Positions 1-8,467 are shown, counted from the first letter of the stretch. The stretch: 64,000 bases of DNA from CAIKZZ01 sp035524595 (GCA_035524595.1 DATKOP010000020.1:75315-139314); one strand, 5' to 3'. Notes: generated from the letters alone by a model not told the origin. Numbers and translations: made by a program.

Positions 1-450
1 CGCGGCGCCGGCCTCGAGCCCCGCGGCCGCGCAGCGCTCGCAGTTCACCCAGCCGGAATCGCCGTCGACGTAGTGCTCCTTCTTCCAGATCGGGACGCGG
101 TGCTTGACCTCGTCGATGATGTAGCGGCAGGCCGCAAAGGCCTCGCCGCGGTGCGCGGCGCTGACGCCGACCCAGACCGCGAGCTCGCCGAGCCTGAGCT
201 CGCCGACGCGGTGCACGCAGCGCGCATGGCGCACGCCGAAGCGCGCGACCGCCTCGGCGACGATGCGCTCGCCTTCCCTGACCGCGAGCTCGGCGTAGGC
301 CTCGTACTCGAGCCGCTCGACCGCGCGACCGTCGTTGAAGTCGCGCACCCAGCCCTCGAAGCTCGCGTAGCCGCCGGCGGCATGGTCCTCGACCCGCGCG
401 CGCTCGGCGGCGGTGTCGAGCGGCCGGTCGCTGAATGCGAACGCGCCCAC
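1..450 (-). CDS. moaE: Molybdopterin synthase catalytic subunit MoaE (3' end cut by window edge)
   Basis: Large subunit of molybdopterin synthase, which with MoaD inserts two sulfurs into cyclic pyranopterin monophosphate in the cytoplasm. The frame from a GTG at 450 stays open to base 1 (150 codons, about the usual full MoaE length, so little is missing). It shows the MoaE core: an early GWVRDFNDG stretch, LEYEAYAELA, then GVRHARCVHRVGEL and the catalytic lysine region EVKHRVPIWKKEHY near residues 118-132. The GTG lies just downstream of the moaD stop (452-454), which fixes the start and implies translational coupling. It is the last gene seen of a moeA-moaA-moaC-mobA-moaD-moaE operon. Identification is firm; only the C-terminus is unseen. 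Confidence 0.93.
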   Translation of the reverse strand, partial: MGAFAFSDRPLDTAAERARVEDHAAGGYASFEGWVRDFNDGRAVERLEYEAYAELAVREGERIVAEAVARFGVRHARCVHRVGELRLGELAVWVGVSAAHRGEAFAACRYIIDEVKHRVPIWKKEHYVDGDSGWVNCERCAAAGLEAGAA

Positions 451-451
451 C

Positions 452-694
452 TCAGCCCCCGGCGACCGGCGGGATGAAGACCACGCGCGCACCCTCGGCG
501 AGCGGCGCCTGCCAGTCGGCGAACTCGCCGTCGACCGCGACCCGCAGCTGGGTGCGCGCCAGCGTCAGGCCGTGGCGCGCGCGCAGCTCCTCGTACAGCG
601 CCGCCGGCGTCGCGGCCGCGGTCACGAGCCGCTCCTCGCTGCGGCCGGCCTGCTCGCGCAGCACGGCGTAGTACTGCACGTGGACCGCGGTCAC
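452..694 (-). CDS. moaD: Molybdopterin synthase sulfur-carrier subunit MoaD
   Basis: Ubiquitin-fold sulfur carrier of 80 residues. After adenylation and sulfuration its C-terminal glycine thiocarboxylate donates sulfur to MoaE. The protein ends in PPVAGG, the essential Gly-Gly tail, and has the family pattern VQYYAVLREQAGRSEE at the start and EGARVVFIPPVAGG at the end. Its ATG overlaps the mobA stop by 4 bases (ATGA), and moaE begins one base after its stop, so all three are likely translated together. Length is normal for MoaD. Confidence 0.95.
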   Translation of the reverse strand: MTAVHVQYYAVLREQAGRSEERLVTAAATPAALYEELRARHGLTLARTQLRVAVDGEFADWQAPLAEGARVVFIPPVAGG

Positions 695-1293
695 GGCGCG
701 CCGCCCGTGCCGCGCGCGAGCGCGGCGGCGTAGTCGGCCGGGGTGTTGACGTTGGCGAGCGCCTCAGGGCTCGCGAGCTCGACGAGGCGCGCGGCGTGGG
801 TCAGCAGGAACTTGCGCGGGCAGCTGCGCCCGCCGGCGACGAACGCCGCGAGCGGCTCGCGGCTCGCCGGCTCCCAGACCGCGCACAGCGGCTCCGGCAG
901 GCCGTCCGCCGCGCTGCGATAGGCGGTCGCGAGCGCCGCCGGGTCGCGCGCGCCGAGCAGCTGCTCGAGCGTCGCGGCATCGAGCAGCGGCAGGTCGACG
1001 GCGACCACCAGCCAGGCGTGGTCGGGCAGCGCCTCCTGCGCGGCGAGGATGCCGGCCGCGGGCCCGACCTCGGCGAGGCGGTCGACGATCTGCGGGAAGC
1101 GCCGGCGCTCGGGGTCGTCGCGCTGGTCGGGCCGCACCGAGACGAAGGTGCGCGACGCGTAGCCGGCGACCAGGCGCACCGCGCGCGCCAGCTGCGTCTC
1201 GCCCGCGAACTCGAGCGCCGCCTTGTCGCGCTGCATGCGCTGGCTGCGCCCGCCGGCGAGCACCAGACCCGCGAGCGGCGCCTCAGCGGCCAT
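691..1293 (-). CDS. mobA: Molybdenum cofactor guanylyltransferase MobA
   Basis: Transfers GMP from GTP to molybdopterin to form the guanine dinucleotide cofactor used by DMSO-reductase-family enzymes. The 200-residue protein has the nucleotidyltransferase signature LVLAGGRSQRMQRDKA at residues 10-25, the metal-binding VAVDLPLLD segment near residue 98, and a C-terminal NVNTPADYAAA typical of MobA. It overlaps the moaC stop by 11 bases and the moaD start by 4 bases. MobB is not seen in the window. A MocA-type cytidylyltransferase is a possible alternative, but operon position and length favour MobA. Confidence 0.9.
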   Translation of the reverse strand: MAAEAPLAGLVLAGGRSQRMQRDKAALEFAGETQLARAVRLVAGYASRTFVSVRPDQRDDPERRRFPQIVDRLAEVGPAAGILAAQEALPDHAWLVVAVDLPLLDAATLEQLLGARDPAALATAYRSAADGLPEPLCAVWEPASREPLAAFVAGGRSCPRKFLLTHAARLVELASPEALANVNTPADYAAALARGTGGAP

Positions 1294-1765
1294 CGCGCAC
1301 CCCGTAGTCGCTCTTGCCGCCGCGCTTCTCGATGAGGCGCGTGCCGTCGATGACCAGGTCGTGGGACAGCGCCTTGCACATGTCGTAGACCGTCAGCGCC
1401 GCGACGCTGGCACCGGTGAGCGCCTCCATCTCGACGCCGGTGCGGTGGTGCACGGCGACCTCGCAGCGGATCACGACGTCGTCGCCGTCGGCCTCGATCT
1501 CGATGCGGCACTTTTCGAGGCCGAGCGGGTGGCAGAACGGGATCAGCTCGTGGGTGCGCTTCGCCGCCATGGTGCCGGCGATGATCGCGGTCTGGAACAC
1601 GGGGCCCTTGGCGGTCGCGTAGCCGGCGGCGCCGAGCGTGCGCGCGACCTCCGGCGGCAGCCGCACGCGCGACTCCGCCACCGCGCTGCGCGCGCTGACC
1701 GCCTTGCCGCCGACGTCGACCATCGTCGGGCGGCCGTCGCTGCCGACGTGGGTGAGGGTGCTCAT
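1283..1765 (-). CDS. moaC: Cyclic pyranopterin monophosphate synthase MoaC
   Basis: Second enzyme of molybdopterin synthesis; converts the MoaA product 3',8-cyclo-dihydro-GTP to cyclic pyranopterin monophosphate. The 160-residue product carries PTMVDVGGKAVSARSAVAES near the start, the active-site stretch ELIPFCHPLGLEKC, GVEMEALTGASVAALTVYDMCKAL, and a closing EKRGGKSDYG: all canonical MoaC blocks. The ATG at 1765 shares its first base with the moaA stop (TGATG), a termination-reinitiation arrangement. Length is normal. Confidence 0.97.
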   Translation of the reverse strand: MSTLTHVGSDGRPTMVDVGGKAVSARSAVAESRVRLPPEVARTLGAAGYATAKGPVFQTAIIAGTMAAKRTHELIPFCHPLGLEKCRIEIEADGDDVVIRCEVAVHHRTGVEMEALTGASVAALTVYDMCKALSHDLVIDGTRLIEKRGGKSDYGVRDGR

Positions 1766-2817
1766 CAGCCTCCGATGTAGTACATCTCGATCTTGCGCTC
1801 GGTGCCGGCGGCGTGCAGCTCGGCGCGCGCCTCGCTGTAGCGGTCGCTGCGCCCGAGCCAGGCGCCGCGGATCAGCTGCTCGAGCGCCGCGTCGTCGGCC
1901 CCGGCCCTGAGCGGCGTGCGCAGGTCGAGGCCGTGGGTCGCGAACAGGCACGTGTACAGCACGCCCTCCGAGGACAGCCGCGCGCGCGTGCAGGCGCCGC
2001 AGAAGGGCTGGCTGACCGAGGAGATGAAGCCGACCTCGCCCTGGCCGTCGGCGAAGGCGTAGCGCTCGGCGACCTCGCCGTGATAGCCGGCGGCGAGCGG
2101 CACCAGCGGCCAGCGTGCATGCAGCTGCGCGTGCAGCTCGCGCGACGGCACGACGCGCTTCAGGTCCCAGTGGTTGCGCGTGCCGACGTCCATGTACTCG
2201 ATGAAGCGCACGATCACCGGCGTGCCGCGAAAGTGCTCCACCAGCGCCACCGCCGTGTGGTCGTTGACGCCGCGCTGCACGACGCAGTTGACCTTGAGCG
2301 GCGCGAGGCCGGCGGCGAGCGCGGCGTCGATGCCCTCGAGGATCTCGGCCGGCGTGCCGTAGCCGCCGGACATGGTGCGAAACACCTCGGGGTCGAGCGA
2401 GTCGAGGCTGACGGTGACCCGGCCGAGGCCCTGCGCCTTCAGCTCCTCGGCGTGGCGCGCGAGCAGCACGCCGTTGGTGGTCAGCGCCACGTCCTCGACC
2501 GCGGGCAGCGCCGCGAGGTCGCCGACCAGCTCGGCGAGCCCGGCGCGCAGCAGCGGCTCGCCGCCGGTGAGGCGCAGCTTGCGCGCGCCGAGCCCGACGA
2601 AGATCGCGGCGAGGCGCGTGATCTCGTTGAACGACAGCCGCTCGGCGGAGCCGAGGAAGCGGTAGCCCTCGCCGTAGGTCTCCTTCGGCATGCAGTACGG
2701 GCAGCGGAAGTTGCAGCGGTCCATGACCGAGATCCGCAGGTCGTGCAGCGGCCGGCCGCGGCGGTCGAGCGGGGCCTTGGGATCGTGCAGTGCGACGACG
2801 GGCACCATGGTCACCAA
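1765..2817 (-). CDS. moaA: GTP 3',8-cyclase MoaA (radical SAM)
   Basis: Radical-SAM enzyme that starts molybdenum cofactor synthesis from GTP. The 350-residue protein has the SAM [4Fe-4S] motif CNFRCPYC with cysteines at 35, 39 and 42, the LTGGEPLLR motif, and a second cluster site in the C-terminal part (CGACTRARLSSEGVLYTC, about residues 270-290). It ends in Gly-Gly, the conserved MoaA tail needed for activity. The stop overlaps the moaC start by one base and its start overlaps the moeA stop by 7 bases. Two nearby alternative Mets (1 and 4) are possible starts. Confidence 0.97.
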   Translation of the reverse strand: MVTMVPVVALHDPKAPLDRRGRPLHDLRISVMDRCNFRCPYCMPKETYGEGYRFLGSAERLSFNEITRLAAIFVGLGARKLRLTGGEPLLRAGLAELVGDLAALPAVEDVALTTNGVLLARHAEELKAQGLGRVTVSLDSLDPEVFRTMSGGYGTPAEILEGIDAALAAGLAPLKVNCVVQRGVNDHTAVALVEHFRGTPVIVRFIEYMDVGTRNHWDLKRVVPSRELHAQLHARWPLVPLAAGYHGEVAERYAFADGQGEVGFISSVSQPFCGACTRARLSSEGVLYTCLFATHGLDLRTPLRAGADDAALEQLIRGAWLGRSDRYSEARAELHAAGTERKIEMYYIGG

Positions 2818-4007
2818 GTGTAGATCGGGACGGCCTCGCCGGGTTCAATCCGGCGCCCGGGGGCGAGTTCGACGAAGCCGGCGGTGCCGGCCAGGGCCGT
2901 GAAGTCCCCGGAGCCATGGGTCGGGTGCAGCGTGACCGCCGCCGGGCGCCCGGCGGCGCGGCCGCGGTCCACCGGCACGAAGGCGGTCAGCGGGTGGCGC
3001 GACTCGTAGCCGTCCGCGAGCGGCACGCTCGGCACCGCGGGCGCCGGCGCCCCGCACAGGCGCTCGAGCGCCGGCAGCACGTAGCGGATCAGGCAGACGA
3101 GCGTCGAGACCGGGTTGCCCGGCAGCGCGAACACCGGCTGCCCGCCGGGCCCGACGCCGAACCAGAGCGGCTTGCCGGGGCGCTGCGCGACCTTGTGGAA
3201 CACGCGCCGCACGCCCACCGACTCGAGCGAGGCCGGCACGTGGTCGAAGCGCCCGGCCGACACGCCCCCCGACAGGATCAGCACGTCGTGCCGGGTCAGG
3301 TGCGCGGCGAGCCGCGCGCACAGCGTCGCCGGGTCGTCGGCGATGTGGTCGTCGCTGAGGCGTGCGTAGCCGTGCAGCGCGAGCGTCGCGGCCACCCCGT
3401 AGGCGTTCGAGCGGCGGATCTGCCAGGGCTCGAGCGCGAGCCCCGGCCCGACCAGCTCGTCGCCCGTCGAGATCACCGCGATGCGCGGCTCGCGGCTCAC
3501 GGCGAGCGCGGCGCGGCCGGCGGAGGCCGCGATCGCGAGCTCGGGGCCGCGCAGCCGGGTGCCGGCGGCGAGCGCGCGGCTGCCGGCGCGGGCGTCGCTC
3601 GCGCGGCGGTGCACGTTCGCGTAGCGCGCCGGCGGCGCCTCCTCGCGCAGCGTCGCGCGGCCTTCGGCGAGCACCAGCGACTCCACCGGGATCACGGTGT
3701 CGGTGCCGGGCGGCAGCATCGCGCCGGTCATGACCTCGAGGCAGGCATCCTCGCCCGGCAGCGTCGCCGGCGGCCGCCCGGCGGCGACGGTGCCGGCGAT
3801 CCGGAAAGCGCGCCGCCCGGCCGCGAGCGCCTCGGACGCGACCGCGATGCCGTCCATCGCGACGCGGTCGAAGGGCGGCTGGTCGCGCTCGGCGGCGAGC
3901 TCCTCGCGCAGCACCCGCCCCGCGGCGTCGGCGAGCGCGCACGACTCGGCAGCCAGCGGCGCGAGCTCGGCCGCGATCGCCGCGGCCGCCTCGGCCGGCG
4001 TCAGCAC
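2811..4007 (-). CDS. moeA: Molybdopterin molybdotransferase MoeA
   Basis: Inserts molybdate into adenylylated molybdopterin. The 398-residue protein contains the MoeA hallmarks: PPFDRVAMDGIAV near residue 44, EVMTGAMLPPGTDTVIPVE, ISTGDEL, the LSGGVSAGRFDHV MPT-binding loop, and ALPGNPVSTLVC. A GTG at 4007 is the only sensible start; it gives MLTPAEAAAAI, the normal family N-terminus, and lies 14 bases after the stop of the preceding gene. No fused MogA domain is present. It is the second gene of the apparent cofactor operon and overlaps moaA by 7 bases. Confidence 0.95.
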   Translation of the reverse strand: MLTPAEAAAAIAAELAPLAAESCALADAAGRVLREELAAERDQPPFDRVAMDGIAVASEALAAGRRAFRIAGTVAAGRPPATLPGEDACLEVMTGAMLPPGTDTVIPVESLVLAEGRATLREEAPPARYANVHRRASDARAGSRALAAGTRLRGPELAIAASAGRAALAVSREPRIAVISTGDELVGPGLALEPWQIRRSNAYGVAATLALHGYARLSDDHIADDPATLCARLAAHLTRHDVLILSGGVSAGRFDHVPASLESVGVRRVFHKVAQRPGKPLWFGVGPGGQPVFALPGNPVSTLVCLIRYVLPALERLCGAPAPAVPSVPLADGYESRHPLTAFVPVDRGRAAGRPAAVTLHPTHGSGDFTALAGTAGFVELAPGRRIEPGEAVPIYTW

Positions 4008-4020
4008 GTCGCCGCCATCG

Positions 4021-4404
4021 CTACTTCGGGTGCGCTTCGTTGTAGGCCTTGCGCTGCGTGTTGAAGCGCTCGGCCACCGCTTCCTCGTCGGCGACCGCGG
4101 CGTTGTGCTTCTGGACGCGCACCCGCTCCTGCGCCGCCAGCGCCTTCTTCTGGTCCTCGGTCAGCGGCGTGCCTGCGGCCGGCGGCGGGTTCTCGTCGTC
4201 GACGCACTTGATGTAGAGGTCCATGTCCGCCATGAACTGCTTGACGGCCGCCTGGGCCGCGAGCATCTCGTCCTTCGAGGCGGTCTTGCCGTCCGGGATC
4301 TGGCTCGGCGCCTTCGGGTAGCTGCAGGCCGCGTAGGTGGCCGGGGCGGCGGCCAGGGTGCCGAGGGCGAGCAGGCACGCGGCAAGTCTCGGGATGCGGA
4401 TCAT
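4021..4404 (-). CDS. Small secreted protein of unknown function
   Basis: I do not recognise this family. The ATG at 4404 is preceded by a GAGG about 10 bases upstream and gives a 127-residue protein with a clear signal peptide (MIRIPRLAACLLALGTLAAA, cleavage probably after ATYA). The mature part starts with ACSYPKAPSQIPDG and is rich in Ala, Lys, Glu and Asp, with helix-forming segments (KDEMLAAQAAVKQFMADMD and a Lys/Glu/Gln-rich C-terminal half). It has two cysteines, near the mature start and in LYIKCVDDE, which could form a periplasmic disulfide. It is the first gene of the run leading into moeA (14-base gap), so it may be cotranscribed with the cofactor genes, but nothing ties it to molybdenum. 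Confidence 0.75.
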   Translation of the reverse strand: MIRIPRLAACLLALGTLAAAPATYAACSYPKAPSQIPDGKTASKDEMLAAQAAVKQFMADMDLYIKCVDDENPPPAAGTPLTEDQKKALAAQERVRVQKHNAAVADEEAVAERFNTQRKAYNEAHPK

Positions 4405-4534
4405 GGAGCAACCTCGCTGACCGGCCGACATGGCCGGGATTCGAGCCCCATCTTATCGGCTCGCGGCCCGGCGGGCGATCGCGGGCGGTGCGCGGCCTAT
4501 TGCCGCCGCGCCCCCGCCGGTACCATCGGCCACC

Positions 4535-5407
4535 GTGACCGCCCCGACCGCCACCACGCCGGGCCCGCCCGCCGCCGCCGAGCTCGTGCCCGGCCGCGCG
4601 GTCGCCGTGGCCGCGGGCGTGCGCCGCCTGCTCGCGCCGAACCCCGGCCGCATGACGGGCCCCGGCACCAACACCTACCTGATCGGCGCGCGCGAGCTCG
4701 TGGTGCTCGACCCGGGACCGGCCATCGCCTCGCACCTCGAGGCGATCGTGGCCGCGGTCGGCGGCGCGCGCGTGGTCGCGATCGCCGTCACCCACACGCA
4801 CCGCGACCACTCGCCGGCCGCGACGCCGCTGCGCGCGCGGCTCGGCGCGCCGCTCGTCGGCCGCCGCGCCCGGCACGCGGCCTTCCAGGACCCGGACTTC
4901 GTGCCGGACGTGGTCGCCGACGACGGCCTCGCGCTCGCCACCGACGCCGGCGAGCTGCTCGCGGTCGCGACCCCCGGGCACGCCTCGAACCACGTCTGCT
5001 GGCACCAGCCGGCGCTCCGGTTGCTGTACACGGGCGATCACGTGCTCGGCACGGTCTCGCCGGTGATCCTGCCGCCGGACGGCGACATGTCGGAATACCT
5101 CGCCTCGCTCGCGCGCCTCATGCGCCTCGGGCTCGGCGCGCTCGCGCCGGGCCACGGACCGCTGCTGCCGGACCCGGCGGCGACGCTCGAGGCGCTGCTC
5201 GCGCACCGCCTCGCGCGCGAGGCGCGGGTCGCCGCGGCGCTCGCGGCGCGCGGCCGCGCGACGCTCGACGCGCTGCTCGCCGACGTCTACCGCGACGTCG
5301 CGGTCGAGCTGCACGGCTACGCGCGCTACTCGCTCGAGGCGCACCTGATCAAGCTCGAGCGCGACGGCCGGGCGCGGCGCGACGGCGCCGACTGGCTGGC
5401 GGCGTGA
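4535..5407 (+). CDS. MBL-fold metallohydrolase (LACTB2-like)
   Basis: Zinc-dependent metallo-beta-lactamase-fold hydrolase of 290 residues. It has the metal motif THTHRDHS (HxHxDH, about residues 86-93), ATPGHASNHVCW with a further metal-site His, LYTGDHVLG with the bridging Asp, and APGHGPLL. The C-terminal 70 residues (from HRLAREARVAAAL to LIKLERDGRA) form the winged-helix extension seen in LACTB2-type members. The GTG at 4535 was chosen because the MBL homology begins soon after and a TACCAT box at 4521-4526 would give an almost leaderless transcript. The substrate is unknown; thioester or nucleic-acid substrates are known in relatives. The stop overlaps the next start (GTGA). Confidence 0.87.
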   Translation: MTAPTATTPGPPAAAELVPGRAVAVAAGVRRLLAPNPGRMTGPGTNTYLIGARELVVLDPGPAIASHLEAIVAAVGGARVVAIAVTHTHRDHSPAATPLRARLGAPLVGRRARHAAFQDPDFVPDVVADDGLALATDAGELLAVATPGHASNHVCWHQPALRLLYTGDHVLGTVSPVILPPDGDMSEYLASLARLMRLGLGALAPGHGPLLPDPAATLEALLAHRLAREARVAAALAARGRATLDALLADVYRDVAVELHGYARYSLEAHLIKLERDGRARRDGADWLAA

Positions 5408-6861
5408 GCGGCGTCGGCGTGCGGCTCGAGGCCGTGAGCCTCGTGCTCGGCGGGCGCCGCGTGCTCGCCGGCCTCGACCTCGAGCTGCCGCCCGGCGCGC
5501 ACTGCCTGCTGCTCGGCGCCAACGGCGCCGGCAAGACCCAGCTGCTCAAGCTCCTCGCCGGCGAGCGCTGGCCGACCCCGACGGGGCGCGAGCGCCGCGA
5601 GTACCGCGATGCGCGCGGCCGGCCGCTCGCGCTCGCCCAGCTGCTGCCGCGGGTCGCGCTGGTCGGCGGCGAGCGCCAGGACAAGTACCACCGCTACGAC
5701 TGGAACTTCAGCGTCGAGCGCCTGGTCGGGACCGGCACCCACGGCGGCGACCGGCCGCTGCTGCGGCTGGGCCCGGCGGCGGCGCGGCGCGTGCGGCAGG
5801 TGCTCAGGCGCCTCGCGCTCTGGCCGCTGCGCCGCCGGCGCTTCCTGACGCTGTCCTACGGCGAGCGCCGGCGCGTGCTGCTGGCGCGCGCGCTCGCCGG
5901 GCGGCCGCGGCTGCTCCTGCTCGATGAGCCCTACAACGGCCTCGACCGCGCCGGCCGGGCGCTGCTCGACCGCGAGCTGGCGCGGCTCGCGCGCACGCGC
6001 CTGACGATCGTGCTCGCGGTGCATCGCGCCGAGGACGCGCCGCCGGCGTTTAGGCGCGCGCTGGTGCTCGAGCGCGGCCGGCTGGTGCACGACGGCGGCC
6101 GCGCGCGGGCGCCCGGCCGCTGGCTCGCGGCCGACGGCGCGGCGCCGCCGCGGCCGCTGCCGCCGCCCAGGCGCGCGCATGCCGCGGCGCCGCTCGTCGA
6201 GCTCGCGGACGTCGACCTGTACCGCGACTACCGGCCCGTGATCCGCGGCCTCAGCTGGCGCATCGGCGCCGGCGAGCACTGGGCGATCGTCGGCGCCAAC
6301 GGCAGCGGCAAGTCGACGCTGCTCGCCTGCCTGTACGGGCTCGTGCCGGTGGCGCTCGGCGGGCGGATCGTGCGCCGCGGCCATGCGCCCGGCTCGCACA
6401 TCGAGGGCTGGCGGCGGCGGGTGGGGTTCGTCTCGCCGGAGCTGCAGGCGGAGTACCTGGCGCGCGTCACGCTCGGCGAGTTCGTCGCGAGCGGGCTCAG
6501 CGCCAGCGTCGGGCTCGACCATCCGCCGTCGGCGCACGCGCGCGCGCGCGCGCGCGCGGCGCTCGCCGCGGTCGGCCTCGCGCTCGACCCGGCGCGACCC
6601 GCGGCCGAGCTCTCCTACGGCCAGCGGCGCCTGGCGCTGATCGCGCGCGCGCTCGCGCCGCGGCCGGAGGCGCTGTTGCTCGACGAACCGCTGACCGGCC
6701 TCGACGCCCCGTACCGCGCGCGGCTGCGCGAGCTGCTGTCGGCGCTCGCGCAGGCCGGCGTGCAGCTGGTGATCGCCGCCCACCACCCGGGCGACCTGGT
6801 GCCGGAGGTGCGGCACGTGCTCGCGCTGCGCGCCGGCGCCGGCCGCGCCCGGGCGCGCTGA
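5404..6861 (+). CDS. Tandem ABC ATPase, ModF-type
   Basis: Cytoplasmic protein of 485 residues with two ABC nucleotide-binding domains and no membrane segment, the architecture and length of ModF (PhrA). Domain 1 has Walker A GANGAGKT at residues 38-45, signature LSYGERRR and Walker B LLLLDEP; domain 2 has GANGSGKST from residue 297, signature LSYGQRRL and ALLLDEP. Both sets look complete, so both sites could hydrolyse ATP. ModF accompanies molybdate transport genes in enterobacteria but its exact role is unsettled. Here it lies opposite the cofactor operon, which supports the assignment. The GTG at 5404 overlaps the upstream stop by 4 bases. An uninterrupted CG dinucleotide run (6537-6558) encodes repeated Ala-Arg in domain 2. 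Confidence 0.8.
   Translation: MSGVGVRLEAVSLVLGGRRVLAGLDLELPPGAHCLLLGANGAGKTQLLKLLAGERWPTPTGRERREYRDARGRPLALAQLLPRVALVGGERQDKYHRYDWNFSVERLVGTGTHGGDRPLLRLGPAAARRVRQVLRRLALWPLRRRRFLTLSYGERRRVLLARALAGRPRLLLLDEPYNGLDRAGRALLDRELARLARTRLTIVLAVHRAEDAPPAFRRALVLERGRLVHDGGRARAPGRWLAADGAAPPRPLPPPRRAHAAAPLVELADVDLYRDYRPVIRGLSWRIGAGEHWAIVGANGSGKSTLLACLYGLVPVALGGRIVRRGHAPGSHIEGWRRRVGFVSPELQAEYLARVTLGEFVASGLSASVGLDHPPSAHARARARAALAAVGLALDPARPAAELSYGQRRLALIARALAPRPEALLLDEPLTGLDAPYRARLRELLSALAQAGVQLVIAAHHPGDLVPEVRHVLALRAGAGRARAR
6537..6558. repeat. (CG)11 dinucleotide run inside a coding region
   Basis: Twenty-two bases of perfect alternating C and G lie within the second ATPase domain of the ModF-type gene and encode Ala-Arg repeats. 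Such tracts can slip during replication and can adopt Z-DNA. Confidence 0.9.
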
Positions 6862-6931
6862 GCCGGCCGGGGCGGCGGGCCGTTGTGCGCCGGCGGCCGA
6901 CCGGTCAGAGTCGGCACCCGGAGGGGGACAC

Positions 6932-8203
6932 ATGGCCCGACGCTTCACGTACTACGTCGTCGCCGCGATGCTGCTCGGCATCCTGGTCGGCACGGTCTGC
7001 CACGCGACCATCACCGAGCCCGCGACGCTGCGCGAGCTGGGCGGCTACTTCTCGATCGCGACCGACGCGTTCCTGCGCCTCATCAAGATGATCATCGCGC
7101 CGCTCGTGTTCTCGACGCTGTGCGTCGGCATCGCCCACATGGGCGACTTCGGCCGCCTCGGCCGGGTCGGCCTGCGCACGCTCGCCTGGTTCCTGTTCGC
7201 CTCGCTGGTGTCGCTCGTGCTCGGCATCGTCATGGTGACCGTGCTCGCGCCGGGCGCGGCGCTCGGCCTGCCGGTGCCGCCGGGCGACGCCGCGAGCGGG
7301 GTGCACGCGGCGGGTCTGACGCTCAAGGAGTTCGTCGCGCACCTGGTGCCGCGCTCGATCGCCGAGGCGATGGCCAGCAACGAGATCCTGCAGATCGTGG
7401 TGTTCTCGGTGTTCTTCGGCGTCGCGCTCGCCGCGCTCGGCGCCCGCGCCCGCCAGCTGGTCGGACTGATCGAGGAGCTCGCGCAGGTGATGCTCAAGGT
7501 CACCGGCTACGTGATGCTGGCGGCGCCGGTCGCGGTGTTCGCCGCGATCGCCTCGGTGATCACGACCCAGGGGCTCGGCATCCTCGCGACCTACGGCCGC
7601 TTCATCGGCGGCTTCTACCTGTCGCTCGCGACGCTGTGGCTGGCGCTCTTCGGGCTCGGCTTCCTGGTGCTCGGCCGCCGCATCGGCAGTCTGGTGCCGA
7701 TGATCCGCGAGCCCGTGCTGCTCGCGTTCTCGACGGCGAGCTCGGAGGCCGCCTACCCGAAGACGCTCGAGCAGCTCGGCCGCTTCGGCGTCGCCGAGCG
7801 CATCGCGAGCTTCGTGCTGCCGCTCGGCTACTCGTTCAACCTCGACGGTTCGATGATGTACTGCACCTTCGCGACGCTGTTCATCGCGCAGGCCTACGGC
7901 ATCGCGCTCAGCGTCGGGCAGCAGGTGTCGATGCTGCTGCTCTTGATGGTCACCAGCAAGGGCATGGCCGGCGTGCCGCGCGCCTCGCTCGTCGTGATCG
8001 CGGCGACGCTCGCGCACTTTCGCATCCCCGAGGCGGGGCTGGTGCTGATCCTCGCGGTCGACCAGTTCCTCGACATGGGCCGCAGCGCCACCAACGTCGT
8101 CGGCAACTCGATCGCGACCGCGGTGGTCGCCTCCTGGGAGGGCGAGCTCGGCCCGGCGGCGCCCGCCGCGAGCGACGCACCCTGGCCGCGCGCCGAGCGG
8201 TAG
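6932..8203 (+). CDS. Dicarboxylate/amino acid:cation symporter (DAACS family)
   Basis: Inner-membrane secondary transporter of 423 residues, GltP/DctA/GltT type, probably moving glutamate, aspartate or C4-dicarboxylates with Na+ or H+. Family hallmarks are present: the N-terminal LRLIKMIIAPLVFSTL, the serine-rich re-entrant hairpin FSTASSEAAYPKT, the GYSFNLDGSMMY loop, and DQFLDMGRSATNVVGNS with the substrate-binding Asp and Asn near the end. About eight hydrophobic helices are apparent. A GGAGG-like purine run sits about 7 bases before the ATG. It stands alone, so the substrate cannot be set from context. Confidence 0.92.
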   Translation: MARRFTYYVVAAMLLGILVGTVCHATITEPATLRELGGYFSIATDAFLRLIKMIIAPLVFSTLCVGIAHMGDFGRLGRVGLRTLAWFLFASLVSLVLGIVMVTVLAPGAALGLPVPPGDAASGVHAAGLTLKEFVAHLVPRSIAEAMASNEILQIVVFSVFFGVALAALGARARQLVGLIEELAQVMLKVTGYVMLAAPVAVFAAIASVITTQGLGILATYGRFIGGFYLSLATLWLALFGLGFLVLGRRIGSLVPMIREPVLLAFSTASSEAAYPKTLEQLGRFGVAERIASFVLPLGYSFNLDGSMMYCTFATLFIAQAYGIALSVGQQVSMLLLLMVTSKGMAGVPRASLVVIAATLAHFRIPEAGLVLILAVDQFLDMGRSATNVVGNSIATAVVASWEGELGPAAPAASDAPWPRAER

Positions 8204-8467
8204 ACGTCCACCACGGCCGCACCGTCGACGACCCGCAGCGATCAGCGGCCGGGCGCCCCGGCGGCGGACCCGGCGCGCGGGCCGGGCCGCTGCCGGCGCG
8301 GGCGGGTCAGGCGCGGGTCGCCGCGCGGGCGTTGCGCCGCCGGCCGGGAAACTGGCATCGTGCGCCGCCGCGGGGGGGCGGTGGCCGGAGGGCAGGGGAT
8401 GGCAGCAGCCGTGTTCAGGTCCGTCGCGACCCGGCCGCCCGCGGCGGGCGGCCGGCGGCGGCGCGAC
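8204..8467. other. Intergenic region between convergent genes
   Basis: This stretch of 264 bases between the symporter and the PhzF-like gene shows no credible gene. Apart from the 8431-8455 hairpin, I see only G+C-rich sequence. Confidence 0.6.
8431..8455. terminator. Perfect 11-bp G+C hairpin between convergent genes
   Basis: Bases 8431-8441 and 8445-8455 are perfect reverse complements around a 3-base loop, 12 bases beyond the stop of the PhzF-like gene and downstream of the symporter on the other strand. It has no T-tract, so it may act as a weak or factor-assisted bidirectional terminator. Confidence 0.5.

Noticed and set aside
4405..4534. A molybdenum-cofactor riboswitch before the moeA operon or a ModE-like box there
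   Set aside because: No TATAACG-type half-site is present and I could not fold a convincing aptamer by eye. A covariance-model search would be decisive.
3697..5403. An in-frame extension of the ModF-type ATPase running back to 3697
   Set aside because: The extension covers the opposite strand of moeA and the MBL gene in a different frame and shows no homology. The ATPase domain begins immediately after the GTG at 5404.
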